Assembly: GCF_030676415.1 (NCBI RefSeq)
Contig: NZ_JAUUTW010000014.1
Coordinates: 62,001-126,000, forward strand
Direction of reading: 5' to 3'
Length of the DNA stretch: 64,000 nucleotides
From: Peribacillus frigoritolerans
Lineage (GTDB): Bacteria > Bacillota > Bacilli > Bacillales > DSM-1321
Positions 18,036 through 26,554 of the stretch are shown here, one piece after another. Position 1 is the stretch's first letter; each line of letters starts with the position of its first letter. The notes below the pieces were generated by a model. It had not been told where the DNA came from, searched no databases, and worked only from the letters and a program-made list of their open reading frames with translations. The translations under genes were made by a program, and so were the position numbers.

Positions 18036-18976
18036 TTTGACGTCCCCACCACTTGCCCATCATGATCGTGGTCGTGGTGATGGTCGTGATCGTGGTCGTG
18101 ATCGTGGTCGTGATCGTGGTCGTGGTGATGGTCATGATCGTGATGGTGATGGTGATGATGGTGAGCATGTCCATGTTCCTCGACATGTTTACGATAGTTT
18201 TCCAAATCACGTGCGCCACTTGACCTGCCTTCACTAGCTTCAATTACTCGTTCTTGCAGAATGTTCTGTAATGTTGGATGATACCCAAAATATTTCGCCA
18301 AAATGAACTCTCGATCATGATATTGCTCTTGATAGCCTTTCAGCATATCCTGCATTCTTTCCATCAACACCCCTGTGAAGAGGAAATATGGCAGCATCAC
18401 TACTTTTTTTGCCCCTAATCGGATGCATCGTTCAATACCTTCATCAACGTGCGGGTCCGTTACACCCATGAAAGCCGTTTCGACCCATTTAACGTTTAAT
18501 TTTTCCCATAATAATCGTGAAATTTTATATATATCACTATTTGCATCAGCATCACTGCCACCTCGGCCAATTAGCAATATGGCTGTCTCAGCCTGTTCAG
18601 AGGTTGTATCGAATCCCGCTTCCTCAAGACGGTCTGTCAGGATTGTCAATACATCATGGTGAACCCCGATCGTTTGGCCATAGGTGAATTTCACTTCTGG
18701 ATACTTGGTTTTCCCATCCTCTATTTCAGCTGGGATATGTAATTTCGAATGCCCTGCATGCAACAAAATGATCGGTATGACGATGACTTCAGTAGCCCCT
18801 CGTTTTACACAATTATCAATGCCTTTAGGTATATTCGGTGACGCAAATTCCAAGAAGCACGTTTCTACCATGAAGCGCTCATCCATTGCCGGAATCATAT
18901 TTTCAATAAAATGAAGGACTTCTTCATTTCCTGAAGCCAGGCGGCTTCCGTGTCCTACGAACAAAACTGCTTTCAT
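18032..18976 (-). CDS. cbiX: Sirohydrochlorin cobaltochelatase, long form with His/Asp-rich tail
   Basis: CbiX inserts Co(II) into sirohydrochlorin without ATP. The 314-residue chain has two chelatase repeats: FVGHGSRLASGN at the start with the HAGHSKLHIP metal site near residue 95, and a second half with LLIGRGGSDADAN. The C-terminal ~40 residues are a His/Asp repeat with about two dozen histidines, a likely cobalt store. The long Bacillus megaterium enzyme also has such a region plus an MxCxxC Fe-S motif; no such motif is seen here. It lies 18 bases after cbiH60 and overlaps cbiJ. Confidence 0.95.
   Translation of the reverse strand: MKAVLFVGHGSRLASGNEEVLHFIENMIPAMDERFMVETCFLEFASPNIPKGIDNCVKRGATEVIVIPIILLHAGHSKLHIPAEIEDGKTKYPEVKFTYGQTIGVHHDVLTILTDRLEEAGFDTTSEQAETAILLIGRGGSDADANSDIYKISRLLWEKLNVKWVETAFMGVTDPHVDEGIERCIRLGAKKVVMLPYFLFTGVLMERMQDMLKGYQEQYHDREFILAKYFGYHPTLQNILQERVIEASEGRSSGARDLENYRKHVEEHGHAHHHHHHHHDHDHHHDHDHDHDHDHDHDHHHDHDHDGQVVGTSK
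18058..18170. repeat. Low-complexity repeat coding the His/Asp tail of CbiX
   Basis: On the plus strand the sequence is a run of GATCGTGGTCGT-like units, a 6-base repeat (complement of CAT/CAC-GAT/GAC codons). It encodes the metal-binding tail of CbiX and is prone to length change by slippage. It is coding sequence, not a CRISPR array: there are no spacers. Confidence 0.85.
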
Positions 18977-18994
18977 TTACTTTCCCCCTCTTGA

Positions 18995-20650
18995 TTAGTC
19001 TTCACAAGGCGCAGGCTCTATGTTTATTTTGGGAGCGATGTCCTGATAAGAAAAATTCTGTATCTTTTTCGAACGTTTGAAGTATTTAAAAAGCCGCTCA
19101 TTTGGATGGGCATTTTGCTTATACTCCCCGACAATGTCCGTAATCAGTTCAACAAGCTGTTCCGGTTCAATGCCTTCCGCAACCGGCTGACCTGGATGGG
19201 CTGTTCTTCCTACCGGTTTAGCTCCAAGAAATAAGTCGAACTTCCCTTTTCGGAAGACAATCCCGATATCATCCATCACAGCACTATAACAAGCCATCCC
19301 ACACCCATTAAAACCGATGTTCAATTCCTTGGGCATTTTCATTCCGCCAAGCACCCGATGTATTTCATCTGCATAAGGAATGGATTCCGCTTTTTCACCA
19401 TCACAGAAATCACAGGCTTTTAATGTCAGTACATCTCCAATCGGCGATAATAGAAAGTTTGCTGATTGCAATTTCCCCGTAATGACTTCCGGATCCGTTG
19501 TAGGGATCTTTAATACGATTTTATGATTTGGCGTGTATTCCATCGTTCCCTTTTCCCCGACAACTTCCGCAAGTGTCATCATTTGTTTGGGAGTGAATTG
19601 TTTATTCGCCACACCTGGACTAACAGCAAGTTCGAATACCGACTCCATTTTTTGCTGAACAATCGGCTTAATCGATTGCTGAACGGTTTGACCCTTGACT
19701 CTTGTCAGGGCTTCCATGGCCATTTCAAAGGAAGCTGGCTTCTTTTCTGGTGCTTTTGTAAGTAATCCCACTCCTCCAGTGGACTCAGTGGATGCTTCCT
19801 GCAAGGAACCGGCTTCTTGATCTAAGGCCCACGGTTCCGCTTCTTTTTGCAGACGCTGATGCGGCTTCAATGTTTGCTTTTCCGAATTCAAAGTATATTT
19901 TCTCTGATATCCTCTTGGTGTGATGATTTTGTCATCATATAAAAAGGTGGATGAATTACCAATAATGACAGTGGTCAACATTCCAATATCGTGATTCAAC
20001 ATATCTTTCAAATTGGTTATGACAATATCCTGCCTATCGCGATAAGCACTTTTCACCAACCCGACAGGTGTATCGGGCGAACGGTAGCGAAGGAGAATTT
20101 TCTGTGTTTCAACAATTTGCCGGGTTCGCCTGCCGCTGCGCGGATTATACAGTGCAATGACAAAGTCTGCCATTGCAGCTGCTTCAACCCTTTTAGCGAT
20201 CAGTTCCCAAGGAGTTAAATGATCACTGAGGCTGATCGTACACGAATCGTGCATGACGGGTGCCCCAAGTAAAGACGCACATGAGTTGATTGCGGAAATG
20301 CCAGGAATGACTTCAATGCCCACTCCAGTTTCTTCTTTCCAGCCTTTTTCAATCAATACTTCATAAACCAACCCTGCCATCCCGTACACTCCGGCATCTC
20401 CACTGGAAATTACCGCCACTTTCTTTCCCAGCTCCGCTTGTTTCACTGCTTCCTGTGCACGTGATACCTCTTCAGTCATCCCCGTACTAATAATCGTTTG
20501 ATCTGTAAGCAGTCCCTGAATGAGTTCTACATAAGTTTTATAACCAATGATGTAGTCACTTTCTTGAAGGGCTTCGACAGCACGTTTGGTAATGTGTTCA
20601 AAATTCCCTGGCCCAAAGCCCACGACGAATAATTTACCGTTTGTACTCAT
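18995..20650 (-). CDS. cbiH: CbiH60: C17-methyltransferase fused to a ferredoxin/sulfite reductase-like domain
   Basis: Residues 1-245 form the CbiH precorrin-3B/cobalt-factor III C17-methyltransferase (VGFGPGNFEHITKRA, VISSGDAGVYGMAGL, IPGISAINSCASLLGAP, LYNPRSGRRTRQI). After a linker of about 80 residues, the C-terminal part resembles the nitrite/sulfite reductase family, with cysteines in ACDFCDG and GFNGCGMAC that could hold an Fe-S cluster. The 551-residue fusion matches CbiH60 of Bacillus megaterium, which carries out ring contraction. The gene follows cbiW by 14 bases. Confidence 0.94.
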   Translation of the reverse strand: MSTNGKLFVVGFGPGNFEHITKRAVEALQESDYIIGYKTYVELIQGLLTDQTIISTGMTEEVSRAQEAVKQAELGKKVAVISSGDAGVYGMAGLVYEVLIEKGWKEETGVGIEVIPGISAINSCASLLGAPVMHDSCTISLSDHLTPWELIAKRVEAAAMADFVIALYNPRSGRRTRQIVETQKILLRYRSPDTPVGLVKSAYRDRQDIVITNLKDMLNHDIGMLTTVIIGNSSTFLYDDKIITPRGYQRKYTLNSEKQTLKPHQRLQKEAEPWALDQEAGSLQEASTESTGGVGLLTKAPEKKPASFEMAMEALTRVKGQTVQQSIKPIVQQKMESVFELAVSPGVANKQFTPKQMMTLAEVVGEKGTMEYTPNHKIVLKIPTTDPEVITGKLQSANFLLSPIGDVLTLKACDFCDGEKAESIPYADEIHRVLGGMKMPKELNIGFNGCGMACYSAVMDDIGIVFRKGKFDLFLGAKPVGRTAHPGQPVAEGIEPEQLVELITDIVGEYKQNAHPNERLFKYFKRSKKIQNFSYQDIAPKINIEPAPCED

Positions 20651-20664
20651 TAAGACATCTCCTT

Positions 20665-21033
20665 TTACGCTTTGTTCTTTGAAATACCCGTATGAGCAGG
20701 AAAATCTGGATTAAGGGTCATTTCCCCATCATTGAATTGGTAGATCATCTGTGGGACAAACTCCCCATCATCGATATTACTGACGATCTGCCGACCGAAA
20801 TCAGGCGTTTCCACTCGATACCAGTTTCCTTGGGGATAGGCAATCACAACGCAGGCATCCTTACATCTCCCGTTACACCGTGTCCTGGTTGTATGGATTT
20901 TTAAATCCAGTCCTTTGGAAGTAATTTCATCTCGAATCGCTTGGGTTACTTCTTCCCCGCCCTTTTTCATGCAGCTGCTCCCATTACAAATCAACAGATG
21001 CGTATTTGTACCCGTCAAGTTCCAAGTAGTCAT
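20665..21033 (-). CDS. cbiW: CbiW, [2Fe-2S] ferredoxin-like protein, first gene of the cobalamin operon
   Basis: The 122-residue protein has a thioredoxin-like ferredoxin pattern: LLICNGSSCMKKGG near residue 15 and RTRCNGRCKDACVV near residue 50, giving the cysteines for a [2Fe-2S] cluster. Similar domains occur in NuoE-type and Shethna-type ferredoxins. It likely supplies electrons to CbiH60 or to the cobalt reduction step, but this is inference. The ATG at 21033 has a strong AGGAGGAAGAAG site and follows the riboswitch terminator by about 29 bases, so it is the first gene under riboswitch control. Confidence 0.9.
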   Translation of the reverse strand: MTTWNLTGTNTHLLICNGSSCMKKGGEEVTQAIRDEITSKGLDLKIHTTRTRCNGRCKDACVVIAYPQGNWYRVETPDFGRQIVSNIDDGEFVPQMIYQFNDGEMTLNPDFPAHTGISKNKA

Positions 21034-21061
21034 CTTCTTCCTCCTGAGTTCAGGGAAAAGG

Positions 21062-21096
21062 CAAAATAAAAAACCTTAACATAAGAGTCAAGGTTT
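21062..21096 (-). terminator. Riboswitch-controlled intrinsic terminator ahead of cbiW
   Basis: On the minus strand a stem of AAACCTT-GAC and its near complement (21071-21096) is followed by TTTTTTATTTTG. It lies between the B12 aptamer and cbiW, as expected for an OFF switch that terminates transcription when adenosylcobalamin is bound. Confidence 0.8.
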
Positions 21097-21194
21097 AAAA
21101 AACTATATGAATGAGGAGCCCCAGGCAAGCATGCCCAATCTCCCAAAATCGTCATAGTCCTTCTACCTTTCCCTCCGAAAAGTATCATGCAATT

Positions 21195-21355
21195 TTAAAA
21201 GCAGGTTTCCTGGCTTACGCTTCATTTTACTTTGTCCCTTCCCGGCATCATGCCAGTGGCTATCGACAATTTCATCAGCGTTTACAGTAGCGGGGGCTGC
21301 ATCGGACTTTCACCGATTTCCCTATTATCCCTTGTTTACAGACAAGAGCACTTTT
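21195..21355 (-). promoter_or_regulatory. Cobalamin riboswitch of the cbi/cob biosynthesis operon
   Basis: Read on the minus strand the leader contains GGGAAATCGGTGAAAGTCCG, then GATGCAGCCCCCGCTACTG, then AGCCACTGGCATGATGCCGGG, and finally the B12 box AAGCCAGGAAACCTGC (ending near 21200). This is the conserved core of the cobalamin riboswitch. A TATAAT -10 box for it lies at 21376-21381; its -35 box is unclear. Binding of adenosylcobalamin should favour the downstream terminator and shut off the operon. Confidence 0.95.
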
Positions 21356-21460
21356 AAAATGAAATATTTGGTTTTATTATACATATCTAACTATCTTTAT
21401 CTATCATATAACAACTTTGTCAAAATTCAATAGTTTATTCCGACTGTTTAGAAAAGTTTA

Positions 21461-21555
21461 ATAGTGTAAAACCAGTTACAATCCTTTCCTCGCAACAAAC
21501 TTCGTCACGAAAAAAAAGATAGTGTAGCTGGAATTATTTCTTTATGGTACACTAT
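21461..21555. promoter_or_regulatory. Three copies of ATAGTGTA between the two riboswitches
   Basis: ATAGTGTA occurs at 21461-21468 and 21519-21526, and inverted as TACACTAT at 21548-21555. The last two form a perfect 8-base inverted repeat with a 21-base gap. They lie in the shared divergent promoter region, so a transcription factor site is possible. I do not know a matching regulator. Confidence 0.4.
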
Positions 21556-21587
21556 ACGAGAATTTTCAAATAATTACATAAGTTTCA

Positions 21588-21765
21588 TGGTGTTGAATTC
21601 CTCGGAATTCAGCTTAAAAGGGAAGCCGGTGAAAATCCGGAGCGGTCCCGCCACTGTAAAGGGAAGTCCTATTATTTTAACTTTAATCCACTGTCAAATG
21701 AGATGGGAAGGATGTAATGGGATGATGAACCAAAGCCAGGAGACCTGCCATGAAGCGTGAAACTG
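21588..21765 (+). promoter_or_regulatory. Cobalamin riboswitch of the cbiMNQO cobalt importer
   Basis: The plus strand shows GGGAAGCCGGTGAAAATCCG, then GAGCGGTCCCGCCACTGTAA, and the B12 box AAAGCCAGGAGACCTGCC at about 21733-21749. These are the conserved elements of the cobalamin aptamer. An intrinsic terminator at 21846-21877 and cbiM follow. It is oriented opposite to the biosynthetic riboswitch, the two aptamers being separated by about 230 bases. Confidence 0.96.
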
Positions 21766-21845
21766 TTTCAGCCTACGAGGATGGGTGTGCGGATCAGGCA
21801 GAAAGGCCCATGGTTGGTTTATGCTGCAAAATTCCTGTTCATTAC

Positions 21846-21877
21846 GCACTTCTTTCCCTTGAGAGAAGTGCTTTTTA
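21846..21877 (+). terminator. Riboswitch-controlled intrinsic terminator ahead of cbiM
   Basis: A stem GCACTTCT with complement AGAAGTGC (21846-21871) is followed by TTTTTATG. It lies between the B12 aptamer and cbiM and is the likely expression platform. Confidence 0.88.
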
Positions 21878-21943
21878 TGTTGGGCGCCGCTTTTCTTCTA
21901 AAAGATTGATCAGAAAAATTAAAAGTGTTGAAAGGAGAAAAGA

Positions 21944-22687
21944 ATGAAAAGAACCAATTGGAAAATTTTTTATTTTGTCATTTTACTGCTTTTTGTCCCA
22001 AATCGGGCAATGGCCATGCATATCATGGAGGGCTTTTTACCCATTGAATGGGCTATATTCTGGTGGGCCGTGACACTTCCATTTTTAATCTTGGGTTACC
22101 GGTCCATTAGGTCGAAAGTAAGGGAAAACCCAGAAACAAAAATGATACTTGGCCTATCGGGCGCATTTGTATTTATATTATCGGCCCTAAAGATTCCTTC
22201 CGTTACGGGAAGTTCTTCACACCCTACCGGAGTCGGTTTGGGTTCCATATTATTCGGACCATTGGCCATGAGTGTCGTTGGATCCATCGTTCTGTTATTT
22301 CAAGCTGTTTTACTGGCTCACGGAGGATTGACGACATTAGGGGCCAATGCGTTTTCCATGGCCGTTTGCGGACCGGTCATTGCTTACTTTATCTTCAAGG
22401 GCGCAACTAAATTGGGGTGGTCTTTTTCACTTGCCGTTTTCTTGGCAGCTGCTTTTGGAGATTTGGGAACCTATGTGGTCACTTCCGTTCAACTTGCTCT
22501 AGCTTTTCCATCCGAGGTAGGAGGATTCATGGCCTCTTTCAGTAAATTTGCAGGGATTTTTGCCCTGACCCAAATTCCCTTGGCAATCAGCGAGGGGTTA
22601 TTGACAGTCGTCGTGATGAATTTCTTGAAAAAATACAATCTAGGCGAATTGAAATTGCTGCGAGTTTTATCTAAGGAGGCCCGTTAA
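21944..22687 (+). CDS. cbiM: Cobalt ECF transporter substrate-binding membrane protein
   Basis: CbiM is the cobalt-binding S component of the CbiMNQO importer. The 247-residue protein has a cleavable-looking signal sequence ending MAMA, after which the mature chain would begin MHIMEGFLP, the N-terminus whose Met and His coordinate the metal in this family. Several membrane helices follow, including the conserved [17 protein letters not shown] and [16 protein letters not shown] segments. The ATG at 21944 has an AAAGGAG site. The next gene, cbiN, starts just after its stop codon. Confidence 0.96.
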   Translation: MKRTNWKIFYFVILLLFVPNRAMAMHIMEGFLPIEWAIFWWAVTLPFLILGYRSIRSKVRENPETKMILGLSGAFVFILSALKIPSVTGSSSHPTGVGLGSILFGPLAMSVVGSIVLLFQAVLLAHGGLTTLGANAFSMAVCGPVIAYFIFKGATKLGWSFSLAVFLAAAFGDLGTYVVTSVQLALAFPSEVGGFMASFSKFAGIFALTQIPLAISEGLLTVVVMNFLKKYNLGELKLLRVLSKEAR

Positions 22688-22688
22688 C

Positions 22689-23000
22689 ATGAAAAAAAGT
22701 TTACTGCTGCTTTTCCTGGTCGTCATTCTTGCTACCATACCGTTAATCACCCAACAAGGAACGGAATTTGGCGGTGCCGACGGCGAAGCTGAAGAAGCCA
22801 TCACTAAGATCCATCCGGAATACAAGCCATGGTTCAACAGTATTTGGGAGCCGCCAGGTGCAGAAACCGAAAGCTTATTATTTGCGCTTCAAGCTGCAAT
22901 CGGAGCCGGTTTCATTGGATACTTCATTGGCGTGATGAGACAAAGGAATAAGCAAACCAAACAAGAATCGGCCGAAAAATCGAAGCATGTTACTCATTGA
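22689..23000 (+). CDS. cbiN: Cobalt transport accessory membrane protein
   Basis: This 103-residue protein has the CbiN layout: one N-terminal membrane helix, an extracytoplasmic loop with the GTEFGGADGEAEEAI segment, then a second helix (ALQAAIGAGFIGYFIG) and a charged tail. CbiN is needed together with CbiM for cobalt loading. It starts one base after the cbiM stop codon and overlaps cbiQ by 14 bases. Confidence 0.94.
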   Translation: MKKSLLLLFLVVILATIPLITQQGTEFGGADGEAEEAITKIHPEYKPWFNSIWEPPGAETESLLFALQAAIGAGFIGYFIGVMRQRNKQTKQESAEKSKHVTH

Positions 23001-23763
23001 TAAATATGCCTATTTCAATGGGCTAAAGGATGTACATCCGTTGGAAAAGATGGTTTTCGCACTTTCCCTTTTGCTGTTTTCGTTAACGGTAAGGGATATG
23101 ACCGTTTCGCTCATCACTTTTACGGTGATGAGCGCTTTAATCATTTTTGCGGCAAAAATCCCGCTTTCCTATTATCTGAAATTACTTCTATTGCCAGGAT
23201 TTTTTATACTATCGGGAACAATTACCATCCTTTTCTCTTTCACAAGTAAATTTACATCGATATCGAATATATGGTGGTCCTGGAAGGTCGGGAACTGGCA
23301 AATATTCATCAGCGATGACAGCGTCGGTATGGTGGCCAATTTGATCACTGTCGTATTGGGCAGCATCAGCTGTTTATATTTCCTTACCTTAACTACACCC
23401 ATTACCGTCATCTTATCCGTGCTGCGAAAACTTAAAGTGCCTTCCTTATTGATCGATTTAATAGAATTGACCTATCGCTTCATCTTTATTTTTTTAGATA
23501 CAGCTTTGGCCATTCACCAAGCACAAGCTTCTCGGCTGGGGTATGGTTCGTTAAGGAAAGGCATTCGATCTCTCGGATTACTAATCTCATCATTATTTTT
23601 AGGAGTATTGCAGCGCTCTGGGCAATTGACGATGGCCATGAACGCAAGAGGCTATCAGGAGAACCTTTCCTATATCGAGGATACTTACACCTATTCCTCA
23701 CGCAATTGGCTGATTGCGATTGTACTATTAGGAAGTTTAATTTTTATTAATGGATATTTGTAA
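22987..23763 (+). CDS. cbiQ: Cobalt ECF transporter transmembrane (T) component
   Basis: The 258-residue membrane protein is the energy-coupling T subunit. It has 4-5 predicted helices and the conserved C-terminal cytoplasmic motifs with the Ala-Arg-Gly signature: QAQASRLGYGSLRKGI and MAMNARGYQ, which contact the ATPase. It overlaps cbiN and is followed by cbiO after 18 bases. Confidence 0.95.
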   Translation: MLLIDKYAYFNGLKDVHPLEKMVFALSLLLFSLTVRDMTVSLITFTVMSALIIFAAKIPLSYYLKLLLLPGFFILSGTITILFSFTSKFTSISNIWWSWKVGNWQIFISDDSVGMVANLITVVLGSISCLYFLTLTTPITVILSVLRKLKVPSLLIDLIELTYRFIFIFLDTALAIHQAQASRLGYGSLRKGIRSLGLLISSLFLGVLQRSGQLTMAMNARGYQENLSYIEDTYTYSSRNWLIAIVLLGSLIFINGYL

Positions 23764-23781
23764 ATTGGAGGCAACCCAACA

Positions 23782-24627
23782 ATGGACGAGCATATTTTTC
23801 ATATAGAAGGCCTCACCCATCAATTCGCAGATGGAACGTTCGCTTTAAACGATCTGTCGCTAACGATTCAACATGGTAAAAAGATTGCATTATTAGGCAA
23901 TAATGGTGCCGGCAAATCGACTTTATTCCTCCATTTAAATGGTCTATTACAACCTACAGCAGGTAAGATCAGATTTAAGGGCAAGAAAATGAAATATGAC
24001 CGTAAAGCATTATTATCATTACGAAAGCAAGTCGGGATCGTTTTTCAAGATCCCGACTCGCAGCTCTTTTCCGCTAATGTACAACAGGATATATCGTTTG
24101 GACCGATGAATTTAGGATGGGATAGATTTAAGGTTCAGGAGAAAGTAAATTGGGCAATGGCCCAAACGGAAGTAACGGAACTGAAAGACAGACCTACCCA
24201 TTTTTTGAGCCTTGGGCAAAAAAAACGTGTCGCCATTGCGGGGATACTCGCCATGGAGCCCGATGTCTGGCTCTTGGACGAGCCTACCGCTGGATTGGAT
24301 CCTTATTTCTCAAGACAGATCATGGCTCTGCTGGACAGTATCCACGACCCTGAAAAAACGATTATTTTATCAACTCATGATGTTAATTTAGCTTACCAAT
24401 GGGCTGATGAAGTCGTTGTCATGAACGATGGTAAGGTCATATATCAAGGGGACCCTGTTTCCGTTTTCCATGATGAAGACGTTTTGCTGCAGGCACATCT
24501 GGAGAAACCGTGGGTTTTTGAAATGTTTCAAGCCCTTCTTCAATCAAGGAACCCTTCAGAAAGGGACTTTTTCCCAAGAACGAAGAAAGAATTGCTTCAA
24601 AAGTTGGAGACAGAAAGAAATTATTAA
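23782..24627 (+). CDS. cbiO: Cobalt ECF transporter ATP-binding protein
   Basis: The 281-residue ATPase has Walker A GNNGAGKST near residue 39, the Q-loop in GIVFQDPDSQLF, signature FLSLGQKKRVAIAG, Walker B VWLLDEPTAGLD and the switch histidine in ILSTHDV. It drives cobalt uptake as a homodimer or with CbiQ. The TGGAGG site precedes its ATG. It is the last gene of the riboswitch-controlled importer operon. Confidence 0.96.
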   Translation: MDEHIFHIEGLTHQFADGTFALNDLSLTIQHGKKIALLGNNGAGKSTLFLHLNGLLQPTAGKIRFKGKKMKYDRKALLSLRKQVGIVFQDPDSQLFSANVQQDISFGPMNLGWDRFKVQEKVNWAMAQTEVTELKDRPTHFLSLGQKKRVAIAGILAMEPDVWLLDEPTAGLDPYFSRQIMALLDSIHDPEKTIILSTHDVNLAYQWADEVVVMNDGKVIYQGDPVSVFHDEDVLLQAHLEKPWVFEMFQALLQSRNPSERDFFPRTKKELLQKLETERNY

Positions 24628-24634
24628 TTATGTT

Positions 24635-24667
24635 TCCCCTAGCTCTGTTTCATCAGAAGCTAGGGGA
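24635..24667 (+). terminator. Hairpin after cbiO
   Basis: A perfect 10-base-pair stem TCCCCTAGCT with AGCTAGGGGA and a 13-base loop follows cbiO by seven bases. It lacks a T-run, so it may be an mRNA-stabilising 3' hairpin or a weak terminator. Confidence 0.55.
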
Positions 24668-24729
24668 ACTAACCGATATATCTATAAAATAGCAGGCAAT
24701 AATTCTTGTTCCTAAAAAAACAATTTTTA

Positions 24730-24948
24730 TTACCTTTCTTCTTTAGATCTTTCTTTTGCAATCTCAATATCTCTTCCGTTTACATCATCAATGACTGCCT
24801 TTATTTCGCCTTCCGCATAAGTATCGGAGACTTGTTCGTGAGTTCTGGCCAGTCCAGAGGATAATGGATCTTCCCGTTTATAATCGCTGACATCATATAT
24901 TCTTCCGGCAACTTCTGAAGATTCATTTTTTGATTGCTTGCTATCCAT
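24730..24948 (-). CDS. YozQ-like small protein (DUF4025)
   Basis: This 72-residue hydrophilic protein carries the segment AGRIYDVSDYKREDPLSSGL followed by ARTHEQVSDTYAEG, which I recognise as the YozQ/DUF4025 family of bacilli. The function is unknown. It is soluble, charged, and without Cys. The ATG at 24948 follows GGGAGTGAAAAA; a longer frame from 24957 is less likely. It is transcribed alone toward cbiO. Confidence 0.8.
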   Translation of the reverse strand: MDSKQSKNESSEVAGRIYDVSDYKREDPLSSGLARTHEQVSDTYAEGEIKAVIDDVNGRDIEIAKERSKEER

Positions 24949-25061
24949 TTTTTTCACTCCCAGTTTTTAAATTGTCCAAACATTTTGACAGCAGAATTAA
25001 AGACAAAGGTATTTTGTGTAAAAAACGAAGCAATATTCAATAATGTTAAAAAAAGGCGGAA

Positions 25062-25119
25062 AAAGGCAAAAAAAAGCTTACAAGTAAAATCCCCTTTCAA
25101 GGACTTAACATGTAAGCTT
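25062..25119 (-). terminator. Intrinsic terminator after the alanine/glycine symporter gene
   Basis: On the minus strand AAGCTTAC and GTAAGCTT (25112-25119 and 25074-25081) can pair around a 30-base loop, followed by TTTTTTTGCC. It lies just after the symporter stop codon. Confidence 0.75.
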
Positions 25120-25126
25120 AATGAGC

Positions 25127-26554
25127 TTATGCCTCCTTCTTCACATCCATATTATCGGATGGGTCACCCCAGCATTCCACATTCTTCAAACCTTCAATAT
25201 TGTTCACATGGAAGACTGGATTTTTCCCACTTTTCTTTTGCTTTTGATAATCCGCCAGTGCAGCAAAAGCGATCTTTCCAAGTAAAGCTATGGCAATCAG
25301 GTTGATAATGGCCATAAGGGCCATCAGCAAGTCAGCCAGTCCCCAAACAAAATCCAGTGAGGCAAGCGAACCGAATATCACCATTCCTACGACTGCGATA
25401 CGATAGATGTTTAACCAAACCTTATTTTCATTGATGAAGCCGATGTTCGACTCTCCATAATAATAGTTGCCAACAATCGAACTAAAGGCGAATAACAGTA
25501 CGATAATGGCAAGGAAAATACCCGCCCAAGATCCCAATGCCGTTCCGAGGGCATTTTGGGTAAGGACGATACCATCCGTTTCCTTCGATGTATAAAGACC
25601 TGAAAACAAAATGATGAAGGCTGTCGAGCTGCAAATGATGAGCGTATCGACAAAAACACCTAGAGACTGAATGAGCCCTTGCTTGACGGGATGACTGACA
25701 TCAGCCGTCGCACCAGCATTTGGAGCACTACCCATCCCCGCTTCATTTGAAAATAGGCCGCGCTTGATTCCCTGCATCATGGCAGCTCCCAGTACTCCGC
25801 CAGCCACTTCTTTTATTCCATCAAATGCACTTTGAAAGATCAAAGCAAAGACACCAGGTAACTCGGTAATGTTCATGATGATGATAATCAATGCCACTAT
25901 CACATAAGCTCCTGCCATGATCGGGACGATGACTTCAGAGACCTTTGCAACCATTTTTATCCCGCCAAAAATGATGACAGCCGTGACGATAGCCAGGATG
26001 ATTGCCGTAACCCACTTTTCAATCCCAAACGATTCGTTGAATGCGCTTGTAATCGTATTGGCTTGTACCGAGTTGAAAGCTAGTCCAAATGTAAGTGAAA
26101 TCAACACAGCGAACGTGACGCCCATCCAACGGGCATTCAATGCCTTTTCCATATAATAGGCAGGTCCGCCGCGGAATGCATCCCCATCCTTGACCTTATA
26201 AATTTGAGCAAGTGTACTTTCAATGAAAGCCGAAGCAGCTCCAATCAGTGCTATTAACCACATCCAGAAAACGGCTCCAGGTCCGCCCATCGTGATCGCA
26301 ATGGCAACACCTGCAAGGTTACCCGTTCCTACCCGTGAAGCCGTGCTTATGCAAAATGCCTGAAAGGATGTCACACCTTTTTTATCCGCTGTGGCCCCTT
26401 CGCCCAAAAGCCGGAACATTTCCCCTACCATTCTGAATTGGACAAACTTCGTGCGGATGGAAAAATAAAGCCCCAATCCAATCAACATGATGATCAATAT
26501 GGAAGACCATAATACATCATTTGTCTCACTAATAAAATTTTCTAACATCTCCAT
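25127..26554 (-). CDS. Sodium:alanine/glycine symporter (AGCS family, AlsT-like)
   Basis: The 475-residue membrane protein shows AGCS signatures: FRMVGEMFRLLGEG after the first helix, TASRVGTGNLAGVAIAI, GGPGAVFWMWLIALIGAASAFIE, and later GLFSNEAGMGSAPNA. About ten or more helices are expected. It takes up alanine or glycine with sodium. The ATG at 26554 has an AGAGGGGG site. It is a single-gene unit with its own terminator. The exact substrate is not readable. Confidence 0.93.
   Translation of the reverse strand: MEMLENFISETNDVLWSSILIIMLIGLGLYFSIRTKFVQFRMVGEMFRLLGEGATADKKGVTSFQAFCISTASRVGTGNLAGVAIAITMGGPGAVFWMWLIALIGAASAFIESTLAQIYKVKDGDAFRGGPAYYMEKALNARWMGVTFAVLISLTFGLAFNSVQANTITSAFNESFGIEKWVTAIILAIVTAVIIFGGIKMVAKVSEVIVPIMAGAYVIVALIIIIMNITELPGVFALIFQSAFDGIKEVAGGVLGAAMMQGIKRGLFSNEAGMGSAPNAGATADVSHPVKQGLIQSLGVFVDTLIICSSTAFIILFSGLYTSKETDGIVLTQNALGTALGSWAGIFLAIIVLLFAFSSIVGNYYYGESNIGFINENKVWLNIYRIAVVGMVIFGSLASLDFVWGLADLLMALMAIINLIAIALLGKIAFAALADYQKQKKSGKNPVFHVNNIEGLKNVECWGDPSDNMDVKKEA

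Noticed and set aside
18058..18170. Regular short repeats that could suggest a CRISPR or satellite
   Set aside because: The period is 6 bases with no spacers, and it is the His/Asp codon run of cbiX; frames read from other strands here are low-complexity artefacts.
21750..21947. Plus-strand 65-codon frame downstream of the B12 box
   Set aside because: It lies in the riboswitch expression platform and runs through the terminator; no ribosome binding site of its own.
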